Shown here: piece by piece, positions 8,264 to 17,302 of the stretch | Position numbering within the stretch: position 1 is the stretch's first letter | Layout of the letters: every line of letters begins with the position of its first letter | Origin: Devosia sp. SL43 | Lineage (GTDB): Bacteria > Pseudomonadota > Alphaproteobacteria > Rhizobiales > Devosiaceae | Assembly: GCF_021729885.1 (NCBI RefSeq) | Contig: NZ_CP063401.1 | Coordinates: 3,650,501 to 3,714,500 of the forward strand | Direction of reading: 5' to 3' | DNA length: 64,000 nt | The notes under the pieces: generated by a model | The model's database searches: none | The model's input: only the letters and a program-made list of their open reading frames with translations | Told to the model about the DNA's origin: nothing | Position numbers and translations under genes: made by a program

Positions 8264-9658
8264 ATGCAGTTTGTCTCGACGCGCGGCCAGGCGCCGGTGC
8301 TTGGTTTCTCCGACGCAGTTCTCGCGGGTCTTGCGTCCGATGGTGGCCTCTACGTGCCCCAGACCTGGCCACAGGTCAGCGCCGCTGAAATCGCCAGCTT
8401 TGCCGGCAAACCCTATGCCGATGTCGCTTACGCCATCATCAGCCGCTTCGTCGGCGACGAGATCGCGCCGGCCAAGCTCAAACAGATCATCGATGATTCC
8501 TACGCGGTGTTCCGCCACCCGTCGGTAACGCCGCTGATCGAACTCGAGCCGGGCCATTTCGTGCTCGAGCTGTTCCATGGCCCGACGCTGGCGTTCAAGG
8601 ACGTCGCCATGCAGTTCCTCAGCCGGGTGATGGACCACATCCTCGCCGAGCGTGGCCTGCGCGCTACCATCGTCGGCGCCACCTCGGGCGATACCGGATC
8701 GGCCGCCATCGAGGCGTTCCGCGGCCGCGATACGACCGACATCTTCATCCTGCACCCACTCGGCCGCACCTCTCCGGTGCAGCGCCTGCAGATGACGACA
8801 GTGCTCGACGCCAACGTGCACAATATCGCGCTCGAAGGCACGTTCGACGACTGCCAGAACATCGTCAAGGCGATGTTCAACAACCACCGCTTTCGCGACT
8901 CGGTGCGCCTCTCCGGTGTCAATTCGATCAACTGGGGCCGTATCGTCGCGCAGATCGTCTATTACTTCACGGCGGCGGTTTCGCTCGGCAGCCCGCAGCG
9001 CAAGGTGAGCTTCACCGTGCCGACGGGCAATTTCGGCGACATCTTTGCCGGCTATTGCGCCAAGGCGATGGGCCTGCCAATCGACAAGCTGATCATCGCC
9101 ACCAATGCCAACGATATCCTGCGCCGCACCATGGACACCGGCCGCTACGAGATGGATGGCGTCGCTCCGACCATCAGCCCGTCCATGGATATCCAGATTT
9201 CGTCCAACTTCGAACGGCTGCTGTTCGAAGGCGCCGACCGCGATGCTGGTGCCGTTGTGCGCATGATGGACGGCCTCAAGCAGTCGGGCGGCTTTGCCTT
9301 GCCGGACAACGCGCTGTCAGTCATCCGCCGCGACTTCGCCGCCGGCACCACCGGCGAGGCCGAGACCAAGGCGACGATCTCCATGACCCACAAGGCGGCG
9401 GGCTATCTGCTGGATCCCCATACCGCCGTCGGCGTCAACGTGGCGCGGCACCAGCCGCATTCCGGTACGCCGATGATTACGTTGGGCACTGCCCATCCGG
9501 CCAAGTTCCCGGCCGCCGTCAAGGATGCCTCGGGTGTCGACCCGGCGCTGCCCAGCTGGCTGGCCGACCTCTATTCCCGTGAGGAGCGCCTCAGCGTCCT
9601 TGCCAACGACCAGCAAGCGGTCGAACACTTCATCGCGGCGCGTACGCGCGCTGTCTGA
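8264..9658 (+). CDS. thrC: Threonine synthase
   Basis: 464 residues, the length of the proteobacterial PLP-dependent form. It converts O-phosphohomoserine to threonine. The PLP lysine is K112 in LAFKDVAMQF, the phosphate/substrate loop ATSGDTGSAA is at about residues 145-154, and the N-terminal YVPQTWP and later VPTGNFGD match the family. It lies upstream of an M16 peptidase and a GNAT gene on the same strand, an order common in Hyphomicrobiales. Confidence 0.96.
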   Translation: MQFVSTRGQAPVLGFSDAVLAGLASDGGLYVPQTWPQVSAAEIASFAGKPYADVAYAIISRFVGDEIAPAKLKQIIDDSYAVFRHPSVTPLIELEPGHFVLELFHGPTLAFKDVAMQFLSRVMDHILAERGLRATIVGATSGDTGSAAIEAFRGRDTTDIFILHPLGRTSPVQRLQMTTVLDANVHNIALEGTFDDCQNIVKAMFNNHRFRDSVRLSGVNSINWGRIVAQIVYYFTAAVSLGSPQRKVSFTVPTGNFGDIFAGYCAKAMGLPIDKLIIATNANDILRRTMDTGRYEMDGVAPTISPSMDIQISSNFERLLFEGADRDAGAVVRMMDGLKQSGGFALPDNALSVIRRDFAAGTTGEAETKATISMTHKAAGYLLDPHTAVGVNVARHQPHSGTPMITLGTAHPAKFPAAVKDASGVDPALPSWLADLYSREERLSVLANDQQAVEHFIAARTRAV

Positions 9659-9712
9659 CGGACGAGAGGGACTGGTGGTCGCTCGACCGCCGGGCCTGAG
9701 AAGGAGCCTCGC

Positions 9713-10975
9713 GTGAGCTTACAATCGACGACCCTTGATAATGGCATGGTGGTCCTCACCGACGACATGCCACACCTCGAAAGCGCCTCGCTGGGGGTTT
9801 GGGTCAAGGCCGGCGCCCGCTCCGAGCGCAAGGCCGAGCATGGCATTTCCCACCTGCTCGAACATATGGCCTTCAAGGGCACCACCTCGCGCAACGCGCT
9901 ACAGATCGCCGAGGCCATCGAGAATGTCGGCGGCGACCTCAATGCCGCGACCTCCATCGAACACACCGGCTATTTCGCCCGCGTGCTCAAGGAAGACGTG
10001 GTGCTGGCCGCCGATATCCTCAGCGATATCCTGCAGAATTCGCTGTTCGAGGATGACGAACTGACCCGCGAGAAGCAGGTCATCGTCCAGGAGATCGGCG
10101 CTGCGCGCGACAACCCCGACGATCACGTCTTCGACCTGTTTCAGGCTGCCGCCTTCCCGACCCAGCCGATCGGCCGCACGATTTTGGGCACCGTGGATTC
10201 GGTCCGCGAATTCACCCCCGACACCATCCGCAAATATATGAGCCGCAACTATGTGGGCGACCACATGGTGATGGCCGCCGCCGGCAATGTGGACCACGAT
10301 GGTCTTGTCGAGGTGGCCAAGGAACGCTTCGCCACCCTCAAGCCGAACGGCGCCCCGGCGCCGCAGCGCGCCGAGTACCAGGGCGGCGAAGAGCGTCTAA
10401 TCTCGGATCACGAACAGGCCCATATTGTCGTCGGCTTCGAAGGCCGAGCCTACAATGCCGACGGTTTCTATGCCGCGCAGGTGCTGGCCTCGATCCTGGG
10501 CGGTGGCATGAGCTCGCGCCTGTTTCAGGAAGTCCGCGAAAAGCGCGGCCTGTGCTACTCGGTCTATTCCTTCCACTGGGCCTTTGCCGATAGCGGCGTC
10601 TTCGGCGTTGCTGCCGCGACGGGCGAAGAGGAAGTGGCCGATCTGGTGCCGGTCGTTCTCGATGAGCTCAAGCGCGCCACCGAAAGCATCACCGACGAGG
10701 AAGTCATCCGCGTCCGCAACCAGATCCGCGCCGGTCTCCTGATGTCGCTTGAAAGCCCGTCGGCCCGTGCCGGCCAGCTGGCGCGCCAGCAGATCCTCTG
10801 GGGTCGTCCCATCCCGATGCAGGAGACAGTGGATCGCATCAACGCCATCACTGCCAAGCGCGTGCAGGATATCGCCGAGCAGATATTCACCAAGGGGGCG
10901 CCAACGCTGGCTGGCATCGGCCCCATCGGTAATCTCGCCGATGTCGAGGCCATCGGCGAACACCTCAAGCGCTAG
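9713..10975 (+). CDS. M16-family zinc peptidase (processing-peptidase type)
   Basis: 420 residues. The inverted zinc motif HxxEH is at H47-E50-H51 (HLLEHMAFKGT), followed by the third ligand region ENVGGDLNAATS and the glutamate of EIGAARDNPDD. The C-terminal half has the substrate-binding MSSRLFQEVREKRGLCY motif. It resembles the beta subunit of mitochondrial processing peptidase; bacterial relatives are thought to degrade or trim peptides. GTG start, preceded by GAAGGAG. It lies 54 bases after thrC. Confidence 0.92.
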   Translation: MSLQSTTLDNGMVVLTDDMPHLESASLGVWVKAGARSERKAEHGISHLLEHMAFKGTTSRNALQIAEAIENVGGDLNAATSIEHTGYFARVLKEDVVLAADILSDILQNSLFEDDELTREKQVIVQEIGAARDNPDDHVFDLFQAAAFPTQPIGRTILGTVDSVREFTPDTIRKYMSRNYVGDHMVMAAAGNVDHDGLVEVAKERFATLKPNGAPAPQRAEYQGGEERLISDHEQAHIVVGFEGRAYNADGFYAAQVLASILGGGMSSRLFQEVREKRGLCYSVYSFHWAFADSGVFGVAAATGEEEVADLVPVVLDELKRATESITDEEVIRVRNQIRAGLLMSLESPSARAGQLARQQILWGRPIPMQETVDRINAITAKRVQDIAEQIFTKGAPTLAGIGPIGNLADVEAIGEHLKR

Positions 10976-10976
10976 C

Positions 10977-11600
10977 ATGAGCAAGGCGGTGCTGTGGCCC
11001 TGGTCGTCGCCGACATCGCTGATCACGCTGCGCGGCCAGCGGGTGCTGCTGCGTCTGCCGGTGCTGTCCGATTACGAGCCGTGGTATACCTTGCGGCACA
11101 GCAGCCGAGACTTCCTCAAGCCGTTCGAGCCGCGCTGGACCGAGGCCGATCTCGGCCGCAAGGTATTCGCCACCCGCGTCAAGCGCGCTCGAGAAGAGGC
11201 GGAGGAGGGGACGGACTATTCCTTCTTCATCTTCCTGCCTCAGGGTCAGCATGAGACGCTGGTCGGTGGCGTGACCCTGTCCAATGTGCGCCGCCGCGCC
11301 GCCCAGTTCGTCAATCTCGGCTACTGGATGGGCCGGCAATTTGCCGGCAAAGGCCTGATGACCGAGGCGGTCTCGACCTGCCTGCCGTTTGTCTTCGATA
11401 CGCTCGACCTGCACCGCATCCATGCCGCTTTTCTGCCAGGCAATGCGGCCTCGCGAAAAGTGCTGGAAAAGAACGGCTTCATCGAAGAGGGCTTTGCGGA
11501 GAAATACCTGCAGATCAACGGTCGCTGGGAAGATCACGTGCTGTTCGGCCTGACCAAGGAACGCTACGAAATGGCGCGTTACGCCCGCCGGACCGTCTGA
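10977..11600 (+). CDS. GNAT acetyltransferase, RimJ/RimL type
   Basis: 207 residues from the ATG that follows the peptidase stop by one base. Visible acetyltransferase features are GVTLSNVRRR, the acetyl-CoA loop GYWMGRQFAGKGLMTEA (about residues 114-130) and the motif HRIHAAFLPGNAASRKVLEKNGF. This family acetylates the N-terminus of ribosomal proteins such as S5 or other alpha-amino groups; the actual substrate here is not shown. The frame is open upstream, but that part overlaps the peptidase gene. Confidence 0.88.
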   Translation: MSKAVLWPWSSPTSLITLRGQRVLLRLPVLSDYEPWYTLRHSSRDFLKPFEPRWTEADLGRKVFATRVKRAREEAEEGTDYSFFIFLPQGQHETLVGGVTLSNVRRRAAQFVNLGYWMGRQFAGKGLMTEAVSTCLPFVFDTLDLHRIHAAFLPGNAASRKVLEKNGFIEEGFAEKYLQINGRWEDHVLFGLTKERYEMARYARRTV

Positions 11601-11629
11601 CCGGCCTCGACAAATCGGCCAGCGGCCAA

Positions 11630-11639
11630 TTATCTACAA
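11630..11639. promoter_or_regulatory. BioR operator candidate in front of bioR
   Basis: TTATCTACAA, one base off the BioR consensus TTATCTATAA, and only three bases before the bioR ATG. The position suggests autorepression on a very short leader. Confidence 0.65.
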
Positions 11640-11642
11640 ATC

Positions 11643-12311
11643 ATGGCAGAGCCCAAAGACGACACCATCGCCGTCCGCATCAGCAAGGTGCTCGCCGAGC
11701 GCATCATCGCCGGTTCGCTTGAGCCCGGCGCCAGATTGCGGCAGGACCATATCGCTGAGGAGTTCGGCGCCAGCCACGTCCCAGTGCGCGAAGCCTTTCG
11801 CCTGCTCGAAGCCCAGGGGCTGGCGATCAGCGAGCCCCGTCGCGGCGTCCGCGTGGCGGCTTTCGATCTGGCCGAGGTCAAGGAAGTCGCCGAAATGCGC
11901 GCGGCCCTCGAAGTGCTGGCGCTCCGCCACGCCGCCCCGCATCTGACCAGCGCCATCCTCGACCAGGCCGAGGCCGCCAATCGGGCCGGCGAAAAGTCGC
12001 GCGACGTTCGCTCCTGGGAAGAGGCCAACCGCGTCTTTCACCGCACCATCCTCACCCCCTGCGGCATGCCGCGGCTTCTCGCCGCCATCGACGACCTGCA
12101 TGCCGCCAGCGCCCGCTTCCTGTTCGCAGCCTGGCGGACCGAATGGGAAGTTCGCACCGACCAGGACCATCTGGCCATCCTCGCCGCCCTGCGCAGCGGC
12201 CAGATCGACGCTGCGGTCGCTACGCTGGGCCGCCACGTCCAATGGATCGGCCAGAAGCCCGTTCGCACTGCCTCCGGCGCCACCCGCGAAGCCTTCGCCA
12301 TCGTTGGCTAA
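11643..12311 (+). CDS. bioR: GntR/FCD-type regulator, probable biotin repressor BioR
   Basis: 222 residues: an N-terminal GntR winged helix (about 10-75, with GARLRQDHIAEEFGASHVPVREAFRLLEA split across helices 2-3) and a C-terminal FCD ligand domain with helices rich in Asp, Asn and His. The assignment to BioR rests mainly on context: the next gene is bioY, and both genes carry BioR-type boxes (TTATCTAYAA). Established knowledge: in Agrobacterium, Brucella and Paracoccus, BioR represses biotin synthesis and bioY through this box. The family level is secure; the BioR call is an inference. Confidence 0.85.
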   Translation: MAEPKDDTIAVRISKVLAERIIAGSLEPGARLRQDHIAEEFGASHVPVREAFRLLEAQGLAISEPRRGVRVAAFDLAEVKEVAEMRAALEVLALRHAAPHLTSAILDQAEAANRAGEKSRDVRSWEEANRVFHRTILTPCGMPRLLAAIDDLHAASARFLFAAWRTEWEVRTDQDHLAILAALRSGQIDAAVATLGRHVQWIGQKPVRTASGATREAFAIVG

Positions 12312-12368
12312 TGGTTCAAGGCTTGCACAAGTCACCGGACTGTGAACTTAATAGATCGAAGTCAGAAA

Positions 12369-12378
12369 TTATCTATAA
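12369..12378. promoter_or_regulatory. BioR operator in front of bioY
   Basis: A perfect TTATCTATAA, the consensus BioR box, lies 26 bases before the bioY ATG, where it would cover the promoter or start of transcription. It sits in the A+T-richest part of this intergenic region. Confidence 0.8.
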
Positions 12379-12404
12379 TTCTGGATGCGATCCAAGGACA
12401 CGTC

Positions 12405-12992
12405 ATGAACACCACCGCTGCCTCAAGTCTCGATGCCTATAGCCCGCTGCGCCTGCAGAGCCGTTCCCTGACCTGGCAGGTTGCCGCCGTCCTCCTCGGT
12501 ACGCTGTTCCTGGCCGCTATGTCCTATATCGAGGTGCCGATGCTGCCAGTGCCGATGAACATGCAGACCTTCGGTGTAGCCATGGTCGGCGCACTCTATG
12601 GCTGGCGCCTGGGCGGCATCACCGTCATCGCCTGGCTGATCGAAGCGGCGCTGGGCGCACCTGTCCTGTCAGGTGGCGCAGCTGGGGCCATCCACTTCGT
12701 CGGCCCGACTGCCGGTTACCTCTTTGCCTTCCCCATTGTGGCTGGCCTGGTCGGCTGGCTCGCCGAGCGCGGCTGGAACGGCAGCAAGCCGCTGCTCGCC
12801 TTCGTCGCCGCCCTGGCCGGCAATGCCCTCTGCCTCGCCATTGGCGGCGCCTGGCTGGCGACCTCCATCGGTGTCGACCAGGCCCTGATCTACGGCGTCG
12901 TGCCGTTCCTCTCGGGCGCCGCACTCAAGTCGGCGCTGGGCGCCGCCGTCCTCTTCGTGCTGCACCGCGCCACCACCAAGGGCGCGCATTGA
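12405..12992 (+). CDS. bioY: Biotin transporter BioY
   Basis: 195 residues with about six membrane helices. BioY is the substrate-binding S unit of the biotin ECF transporter and can work alone in some alphaproteobacteria. Family features are the early PMLPVPMNMQTFGV loop (about residues 44-58), GGITVIAWL, GAPVLSGG and the GPTAGYLFAFP signature. No bioM or bioN gene is adjacent. The upstream BioR box implies repression when biotin is plentiful. The stop overlaps the start of the next gene by three bases. Confidence 0.94.
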   Translation: MNTTAASSLDAYSPLRLQSRSLTWQVAAVLLGTLFLAAMSYIEVPMLPVPMNMQTFGVAMVGALYGWRLGGITVIAWLIEAALGAPVLSGGAAGAIHFVGPTAGYLFAFPIVAGLVGWLAERGWNGSKPLLAFVAALAGNALCLAIGGAWLATSIGVDQALIYGVVPFLSGAALKSALGAAVLFVLHRATTKGAH

Positions 12993-13414
12993 CCATCCAA
13001 CTGCGGGCGCATCATCTGCTCTGCATGCTGACCTATATAGGCAGGGGCTATACCCCTGCCTTCGTCGCGAATTACGACGCCATCATTGTCAGGCTCGGCG
13101 GTGGTGAAACGATCGAGCTGGTCGACGGGCCCGATGATGTCTGCGTGCCCCTGCTCACCGAGGGCGAGCCCCACTGCCATCACGACAATGTTCTGGAACG
13201 CGATCGGCTGGCCCGCCTCGCCATCAGCGATCTGCTGCAAACCGACCTGACGCGACCCTTCAGCCTGGATGAGCAGGTGCTCTCCGGCCTGCGCGCCGCC
13301 TTTTCCACCGGCCAGATCCGCCCGGCCTGCGCCGGCTGTGAATGGGCTGAGCTGTGCGATAGCGTTGCGCAATCCGGCTATTCCGGCGTCCGGTTGAACG
13401 CTCGGCTCTGCTAG
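12989..13414 (+). CDS. DUF1284 cysteine-rich protein
   Basis: 141 residues, matching DUF1284: RAHHLLCMLTYIGRGY at the N-terminus and a C-terminal cysteine cluster (ACAGCEWAELC). There are seven cysteines in all (near residues 12, 52, 63, 113, 116, 121 and the last residue) together with HHLL and PHCHH, so metal or iron-sulfur binding is plausible. The function is not known. A TTG start overlaps the bioY TGA, which implies translational coupling, and BioR control of bioY should extend to this gene. Confidence 0.8.
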   Translation: MTIQLRAHHLLCMLTYIGRGYTPAFVANYDAIIVRLGGGETIELVDGPDDVCVPLLTEGEPHCHHDNVLERDRLARLAISDLLQTDLTRPFSLDEQVLSGLRAAFSTGQIRPACAGCEWAELCDSVAQSGYSGVRLNARLC

Positions 13415-13425
13415 CCCAGGCCGCC

Positions 13426-13441
13426 GTTGCCATTTGGCAAC
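13426..13441. promoter_or_regulatory. Perfect 16-base palindrome, possible operator
   Basis: GTTGCCATTTGGCAAC is an exact palindrome apart from the central bases, just after the DUF1284 stop and 145 bases before the GGDEF-EAL gene. It could be an operator for an unidentified dimeric regulator or a small hairpin. No LacI-type gene is nearby. Confidence 0.35.
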
Positions 13442-13586
13442 ACTTCGGTAACCTTGTCGCAAGCGTCAATCCCCGCTACCAAAGGGCGCTCCCGCCAAGA
13501 GGATGCCGTTTCGGCCGTGGATTGCTACCGCGATCCCGTCCAGGCGCTGCCACAATGAAGCCTACCGCAGGATATATTCGCCTCTG

Positions 13587-16466
13587 ATGCGTCACCTCTA
13601 TGCACTCGCGATGTGTTTTGCGTTCGCGCTGGCAATCCTCGCGCCCGCCACCGCTTTCGAAGTCATCTCGGTCCCCGAAGACGTCAATGCCGTCAATCTG
13701 AGCGACGTGATCGAGGTCACGCCGGGCACCGATGGCCGCGTGCAGCTCTCCACCGCACCGGGTGAGGATGGCATCATCCGCCGCATCGAGGTGCTGGCCA
13801 GCGAGCAGGGCACCAATCCGTCCTTCGCGCTCTTCGCCCTGCGCAACGAGAGCGACCAGCAGATCGACCGCCTCTTGGTGGCGCCCTTCTTCCGCCTGCC
13901 AGGCTCCGGCGTATTCCAGCCTGATCTCGGCAACGACCGCCTCAAGGCGCTGACGCCCAGCGCCGGCATCCGCCCGATCCGCCTGCCCGATAGCGAGGCC
14001 GACGCCTTCGAAGTCACCCTCGACCCCGGCGCCACTGTCACCTTCATCGCCGAACTGACCTCGGGCGAACTGCCCGAACTCTATCTCTGGCAGCCCAATG
14101 CCTATCGCGACTACGTCAACTCCTTCACCCTGTTCCGCGGCGTGGTGCTGGGCGTGGCTTCGCTGGCAGCGGTGTTCTTGACCATCATGTTCGTGGTCAA
14201 GGGTCGCGGCGTGTTCCCGGCCACGGCGGCCTTTGCCTGGGCGGTGCTGATCTATTTGCTGATTGATTTCGGCGTGCTGGGCCGCCTGCTGGGCCTGCCC
14301 GCCAGTGGCATGCAACCGCTCCGCGCTGCGGCGGAGGCGGGTATAGCCACGACGCTGGCCGGGTTCCTCTTCATCTATCTCAACCTCCACCGCTGGCATC
14401 TGCGCTTCATCCATCTCGCGCTGGGTCTGGCTGTGCTGTTCCTGGCGCTGTTCGCCTTCGCCTTCTTCCAGCCCGCCATCGCTGCCACCATCGCCCGCCT
14501 GGTGCTGGCGTTGCTGGGCCTTTCCGGCTTCTTCCTGATCTTGCTGTTGGCCTTGCGCGGCTACGACCGTGCCGTGCTGCTCGTGCCCACCTGGATCATC
14601 CTGATTTCCTGGCTATTCTATTCCTGGCTGGTCGTTTCGGGGCAGGTTTCCAACGACGTCGCGCAGCCCGCTGTCGGCGGTGGTCTCGTGCTCATCGTCA
14701 TGCTGCTCGGCTTCACCGCCGTGCAACACGCCTTCTCCGAAGGCCAGGTGTCGATCGGCACCCTCAGCGAAGTCGAAAGGCGTGCTCTGGCGCTTACCGG
14801 CTCAGGCGACTTCGTCTTCGACTGGAACATCGAGCGCGACCGCGTCTCGGTCAGCGACGAACTCGCGACTCGCCTCGGCGAAAAGCGCGGCGCCCTGCGC
14901 GGCGCCATCAAGCGCTGGCTCGATCGCGTCCACCCCGACGATCGCGACCGTTTCCGTACCGCTTTCGACACGCTGGTAGAGCTGCGTCGCGGCAAGGTTT
15001 CGGCCGATATGCGCATTGCCGGTCACGATGGCAGCTATCGCAGCTTCCGCATGCGGGTGAAGCCGGTGCTGGGTGGCGACGGCCAGGTCAATCGCATCGT
15101 CGGCACCCTGCAGGACGTCACCGAAGACCGCGCCTCGCGCGAGCGTCTGCTGCATGACGCTGTCCATGACAGCCTCACCGGCCTGCCCAACCGCATGCTG
15201 TTCCTCGATCGGTTGGAGCGTGCCCTGGTGCGCGCCCGCACCCCAGGCGGCACCAAGCCGGCCGTCTTCCTGATCGATATCGACCGCTTCATGGAGCTCG
15301 AGGAGCGCATCGGCCACTCCGCCGCCGACTCAGTGCTGCTGGCCATCTCCCGCCGCATCTCCCGCGTCATGCGCCCGCTCGATACCGTGGCGCGCGTCAC
15401 CGGCGACCAGTTCGCGGTGATCCTTGCTTCGGAGCAGGCCGCCGGCAAGATCGCCGAAACCGCCGAGCAGATCCGCAAGGCCCTCAAGGCGCCATTCAAC
15501 TTCGGCGACCGCGATCTCACCCTGACGGCGTCCATCGGCGTCACTATCTATGACAGCAATCCGGCCACTGCGGCCGATGTGCTGCGCGACGCCGAGCTCG
15601 CCATGTACTATGCCAAGCGCCTGGGCGGCGACCGCATCGAGGCCTATCGCGCCTCGGCGCGCTCCATCGCCGCCTACAACCGCGCCAGCGAGGAAGATCT
15701 CGAACGCGGCATGAAGCAGGGTGAGCTGCATGTGCAGTTCCAGCCGGTCATGGATATCCAGACCGGCCAGATGGCCGGCGCCGAGGCCCTGATGCGCTGG
15801 GTCCATCCCACCCGCGGCACCGTGAACCCGGACGAATTCGTGCCGCTGGCTGAGCGCTCCGGCCAGATTGAAAAGCTCGGCCGCCTCGCCTTCGAACAGG
15901 CTGCGGCACAGGCCAAGGACTGGATGACCACCCTTGGTCTGCCCGAGGATTTCTTCATCTCGGTAAACCTCTCGCCGTCGCAACTGGCGACCGAAACGCT
16001 GCTCAACGACATGCGCAGCCTCGTCAGCGCCGACAAGGAGCTGGCGCGCCACCTCAAGCTCGAGATCACCGAGAGCCAGGTGATGACCAATCCCGAGCAT
16101 TCCGCCTATATGCTCATGGCCCTGCGCAACCTGGGCCTTGGGCTGGCGCTCGACGATTTCGGCACCGGCCACTCATCGCTGAGCTACCTGCACCGCTTTC
16201 CGTTCGATACCATCAAGATACCGCAGCCCTTCGTGAAGATGGGCGAGGATAACGGCATGGCCCATACCCAGAGCCCGATCATCCGTGCGGTGGTGGCGCT
16301 GGCCAGCGATCTCGATCTAATGGTCATCGCCGAGGGCGTCGAAACGCTTGACGAAATCGAGCGCCTGCGCCAGCTCAACTGCCGCTATGCCCAGGGTTTC
16401 GCTTTCGGAGCCGCGATGACGGGCGCGGAGTTCGGCAAGAAGCTTGCAGCGCAACTGGCGCGGTAG
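13587..16466 (+). CDS. Membrane-bound GGDEF-EAL protein (c-di-GMP turnover)
   Basis: 959 residues. A signal peptide (about 1-24) and a periplasmic beta-rich domain (25-175) lead into about seven membrane helices (180-400), resembling 7TM-DISM sensors; a PAS domain (about 410-520), a GGDEF domain and an EAL domain follow. The GGDEF signature is degenerate, TGDQF (605-609), so cyclase activity is doubtful. The EAL domain looks active: EALMRW (733), SVNLSPSQ, LEITES, LDDFGTG and IAEGVET are intact, although the usual IKID reads IKIP. The likely net role is degradation of c-di-GMP under control of a periplasmic signal. ATG 13587 is chosen because it begins the signal peptide. Confidence 0.9.
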   Translation: MRHLYALAMCFAFALAILAPATAFEVISVPEDVNAVNLSDVIEVTPGTDGRVQLSTAPGEDGIIRRIEVLASEQGTNPSFALFALRNESDQQIDRLLVAPFFRLPGSGVFQPDLGNDRLKALTPSAGIRPIRLPDSEADAFEVTLDPGATVTFIAELTSGELPELYLWQPNAYRDYVNSFTLFRGVVLGVASLAAVFLTIMFVVKGRGVFPATAAFAWAVLIYLLIDFGVLGRLLGLPASGMQPLRAAAEAGIATTLAGFLFIYLNLHRWHLRFIHLALGLAVLFLALFAFAFFQPAIAATIARLVLALLGLSGFFLILLLALRGYDRAVLLVPTWIILISWLFYSWLVVSGQVSNDVAQPAVGGGLVLIVMLLGFTAVQHAFSEGQVSIGTLSEVERRALALTGSGDFVFDWNIERDRVSVSDELATRLGEKRGALRGAIKRWLDRVHPDDRDRFRTAFDTLVELRRGKVSADMRIAGHDGSYRSFRMRVKPVLGGDGQVNRIVGTLQDVTEDRASRERLLHDAVHDSLTGLPNRMLFLDRLERALVRARTPGGTKPAVFLIDIDRFMELEERIGHSAADSVLLAISRRISRVMRPLDTVARVTGDQFAVILASEQAAGKIAETAEQIRKALKAPFNFGDRDLTLTASIGVTIYDSNPATAADVLRDAELAMYYAKRLGGDRIEAYRASARSIAAYNRASEEDLERGMKQGELHVQFQPVMDIQTGQMAGAEALMRWVHPTRGTVNPDEFVPLAERSGQIEKLGRLAFEQAAAQAKDWMTTLGLPEDFFISVNLSPSQLATETLLNDMRSLVSADKELARHLKLEITESQVMTNPEHSAYMLMALRNLGLGLALDDFGTGHSSLSYLHRFPFDTIKIPQPFVKMGEDNGMAHTQSPIIRAVVALASDLDLMVIAEGVETLDEIERLRQLNCRYAQGFAFGAAMTGAEFGKKLAAQLAR

Positions 16467-16474
16467 AACCTTTA

Positions 16475-16596
16475 CCTCGCCCCTCCGGGGAGAGGTCGGC
16501 GGCGAAGCCGCCGGGTGAGGGGCCTTTACTGGGTGAGGTGCGTGGGAAAGACCCCTCACCCGACCCTACGGGTCGACCTCTCCCAGAGGGGCGAAG
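16475..16596. repeat. Palindromic intergenic repeat, class C
   Basis: Left arm CCTCGCCCCTCCGGGGAGAG with GGGTGAGGGG, right arm CCCCTCACCC with CTCTCCCAGAGGGGCGAAG: the halves are reverse complements with local interruptions. Elements with this wording (CCCTCACCCGACC...GTCGACCTCTCCC) are widespread between rhizobial genes. It separates the convergent EAL and UPF0301 genes and may act as a bidirectional transcript end. Confidence 0.75.
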
Positions 16597-16598
16597 CC

Positions 16599-17174
16599 CT
16601 AAGCATGCCCCGCATCCGGGCTCAGCGTCGCCCTTGTAATATGCAAACTCGCCAGCGCCGCCTCGTACCGCTCTTCTACCGGGGTCCGGAACACGATGTC
16701 CCCCGAGACCGGCACCGTCAGCCAGCCATTGTCGGCGATCTCGCCTTCGAGCTGGCCGGGGCTCCAGGCGCAGCAGCCCAGCACGAACAGCGAGGCTTTT
16801 GGCGCCGGGCCGAAGGCCATGACGCGCAGGATATCGAGCGTCGCGGTCAGGCTGATGCCTGATGTCACGGGATAGGTGTTGCCGCTCTTGTAGTCGGCCG
16901 AATGCAGCACGAAGCCGCGTCCCCGTTCGACCGGGCCGCCACGCATCACCGCACGCTGGCGGATCGTGTCGGGCAGGCGGATCACCGCATCCGGGTCGCC
17001 AAGGTCAAGCTCGTCGAGAATGTCGGCAAAACGCAGATTGGCCAACTCGTGATTGACCACGAGCCCCATGGCCCCCTCGCTGCCATGGCCGACGAGCAGG
17101 ATGACGCTTTCCACGAAGCGCTCGTCCGCCATGTCGGGCATGGCAACGAGCATCTGGCCTTCGAGCGAGTTCAT
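16599..17174 (-). CDS. UPF0301/AlgH-family protein
   Basis: 191 residues of the DUF179 (AlgH/YqgE) family. Family hallmarks are GQMLVAMPDM near the N-terminus, SVILLVGHGSEGAMGLVVNHEL (about 23-44, shown only in part as motif), RGGPVERGRGFVLHS and the later VLGCCAWSPGQLEGEI. AlgH was linked to alginate regulation in Pseudomonas, but no general biochemical role is established. It faces the GGDEF-EAL gene tail to tail across a palindromic repeat. Confidence 0.9.
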   Translation of the reverse strand: MNSLEGQMLVAMPDMADERFVESVILLVGHGSEGAMGLVVNHELANLRFADILDELDLGDPDAVIRLPDTIRQRAVMRGGPVERGRGFVLHSADYKSGNTYPVTSGISLTATLDILRVMAFGPAPKASLFVLGCCAWSPGQLEGEIADNGWLTVPVSGDIVFRTPVEERYEAALASLHITRATLSPDAGHA

Positions 17175-17302
17175 GTCCCAATTGTAGGCACGGGTGTCGT
17201 TGATGCCAAGTTACGATCCGGGCGGGGCAGCGATGCGCTCATCACGAAGGCATGATGCGCCGTCAGCTGTTTCTTCACCTCGTCCTGCGCTAATGCCATT
17301 CC

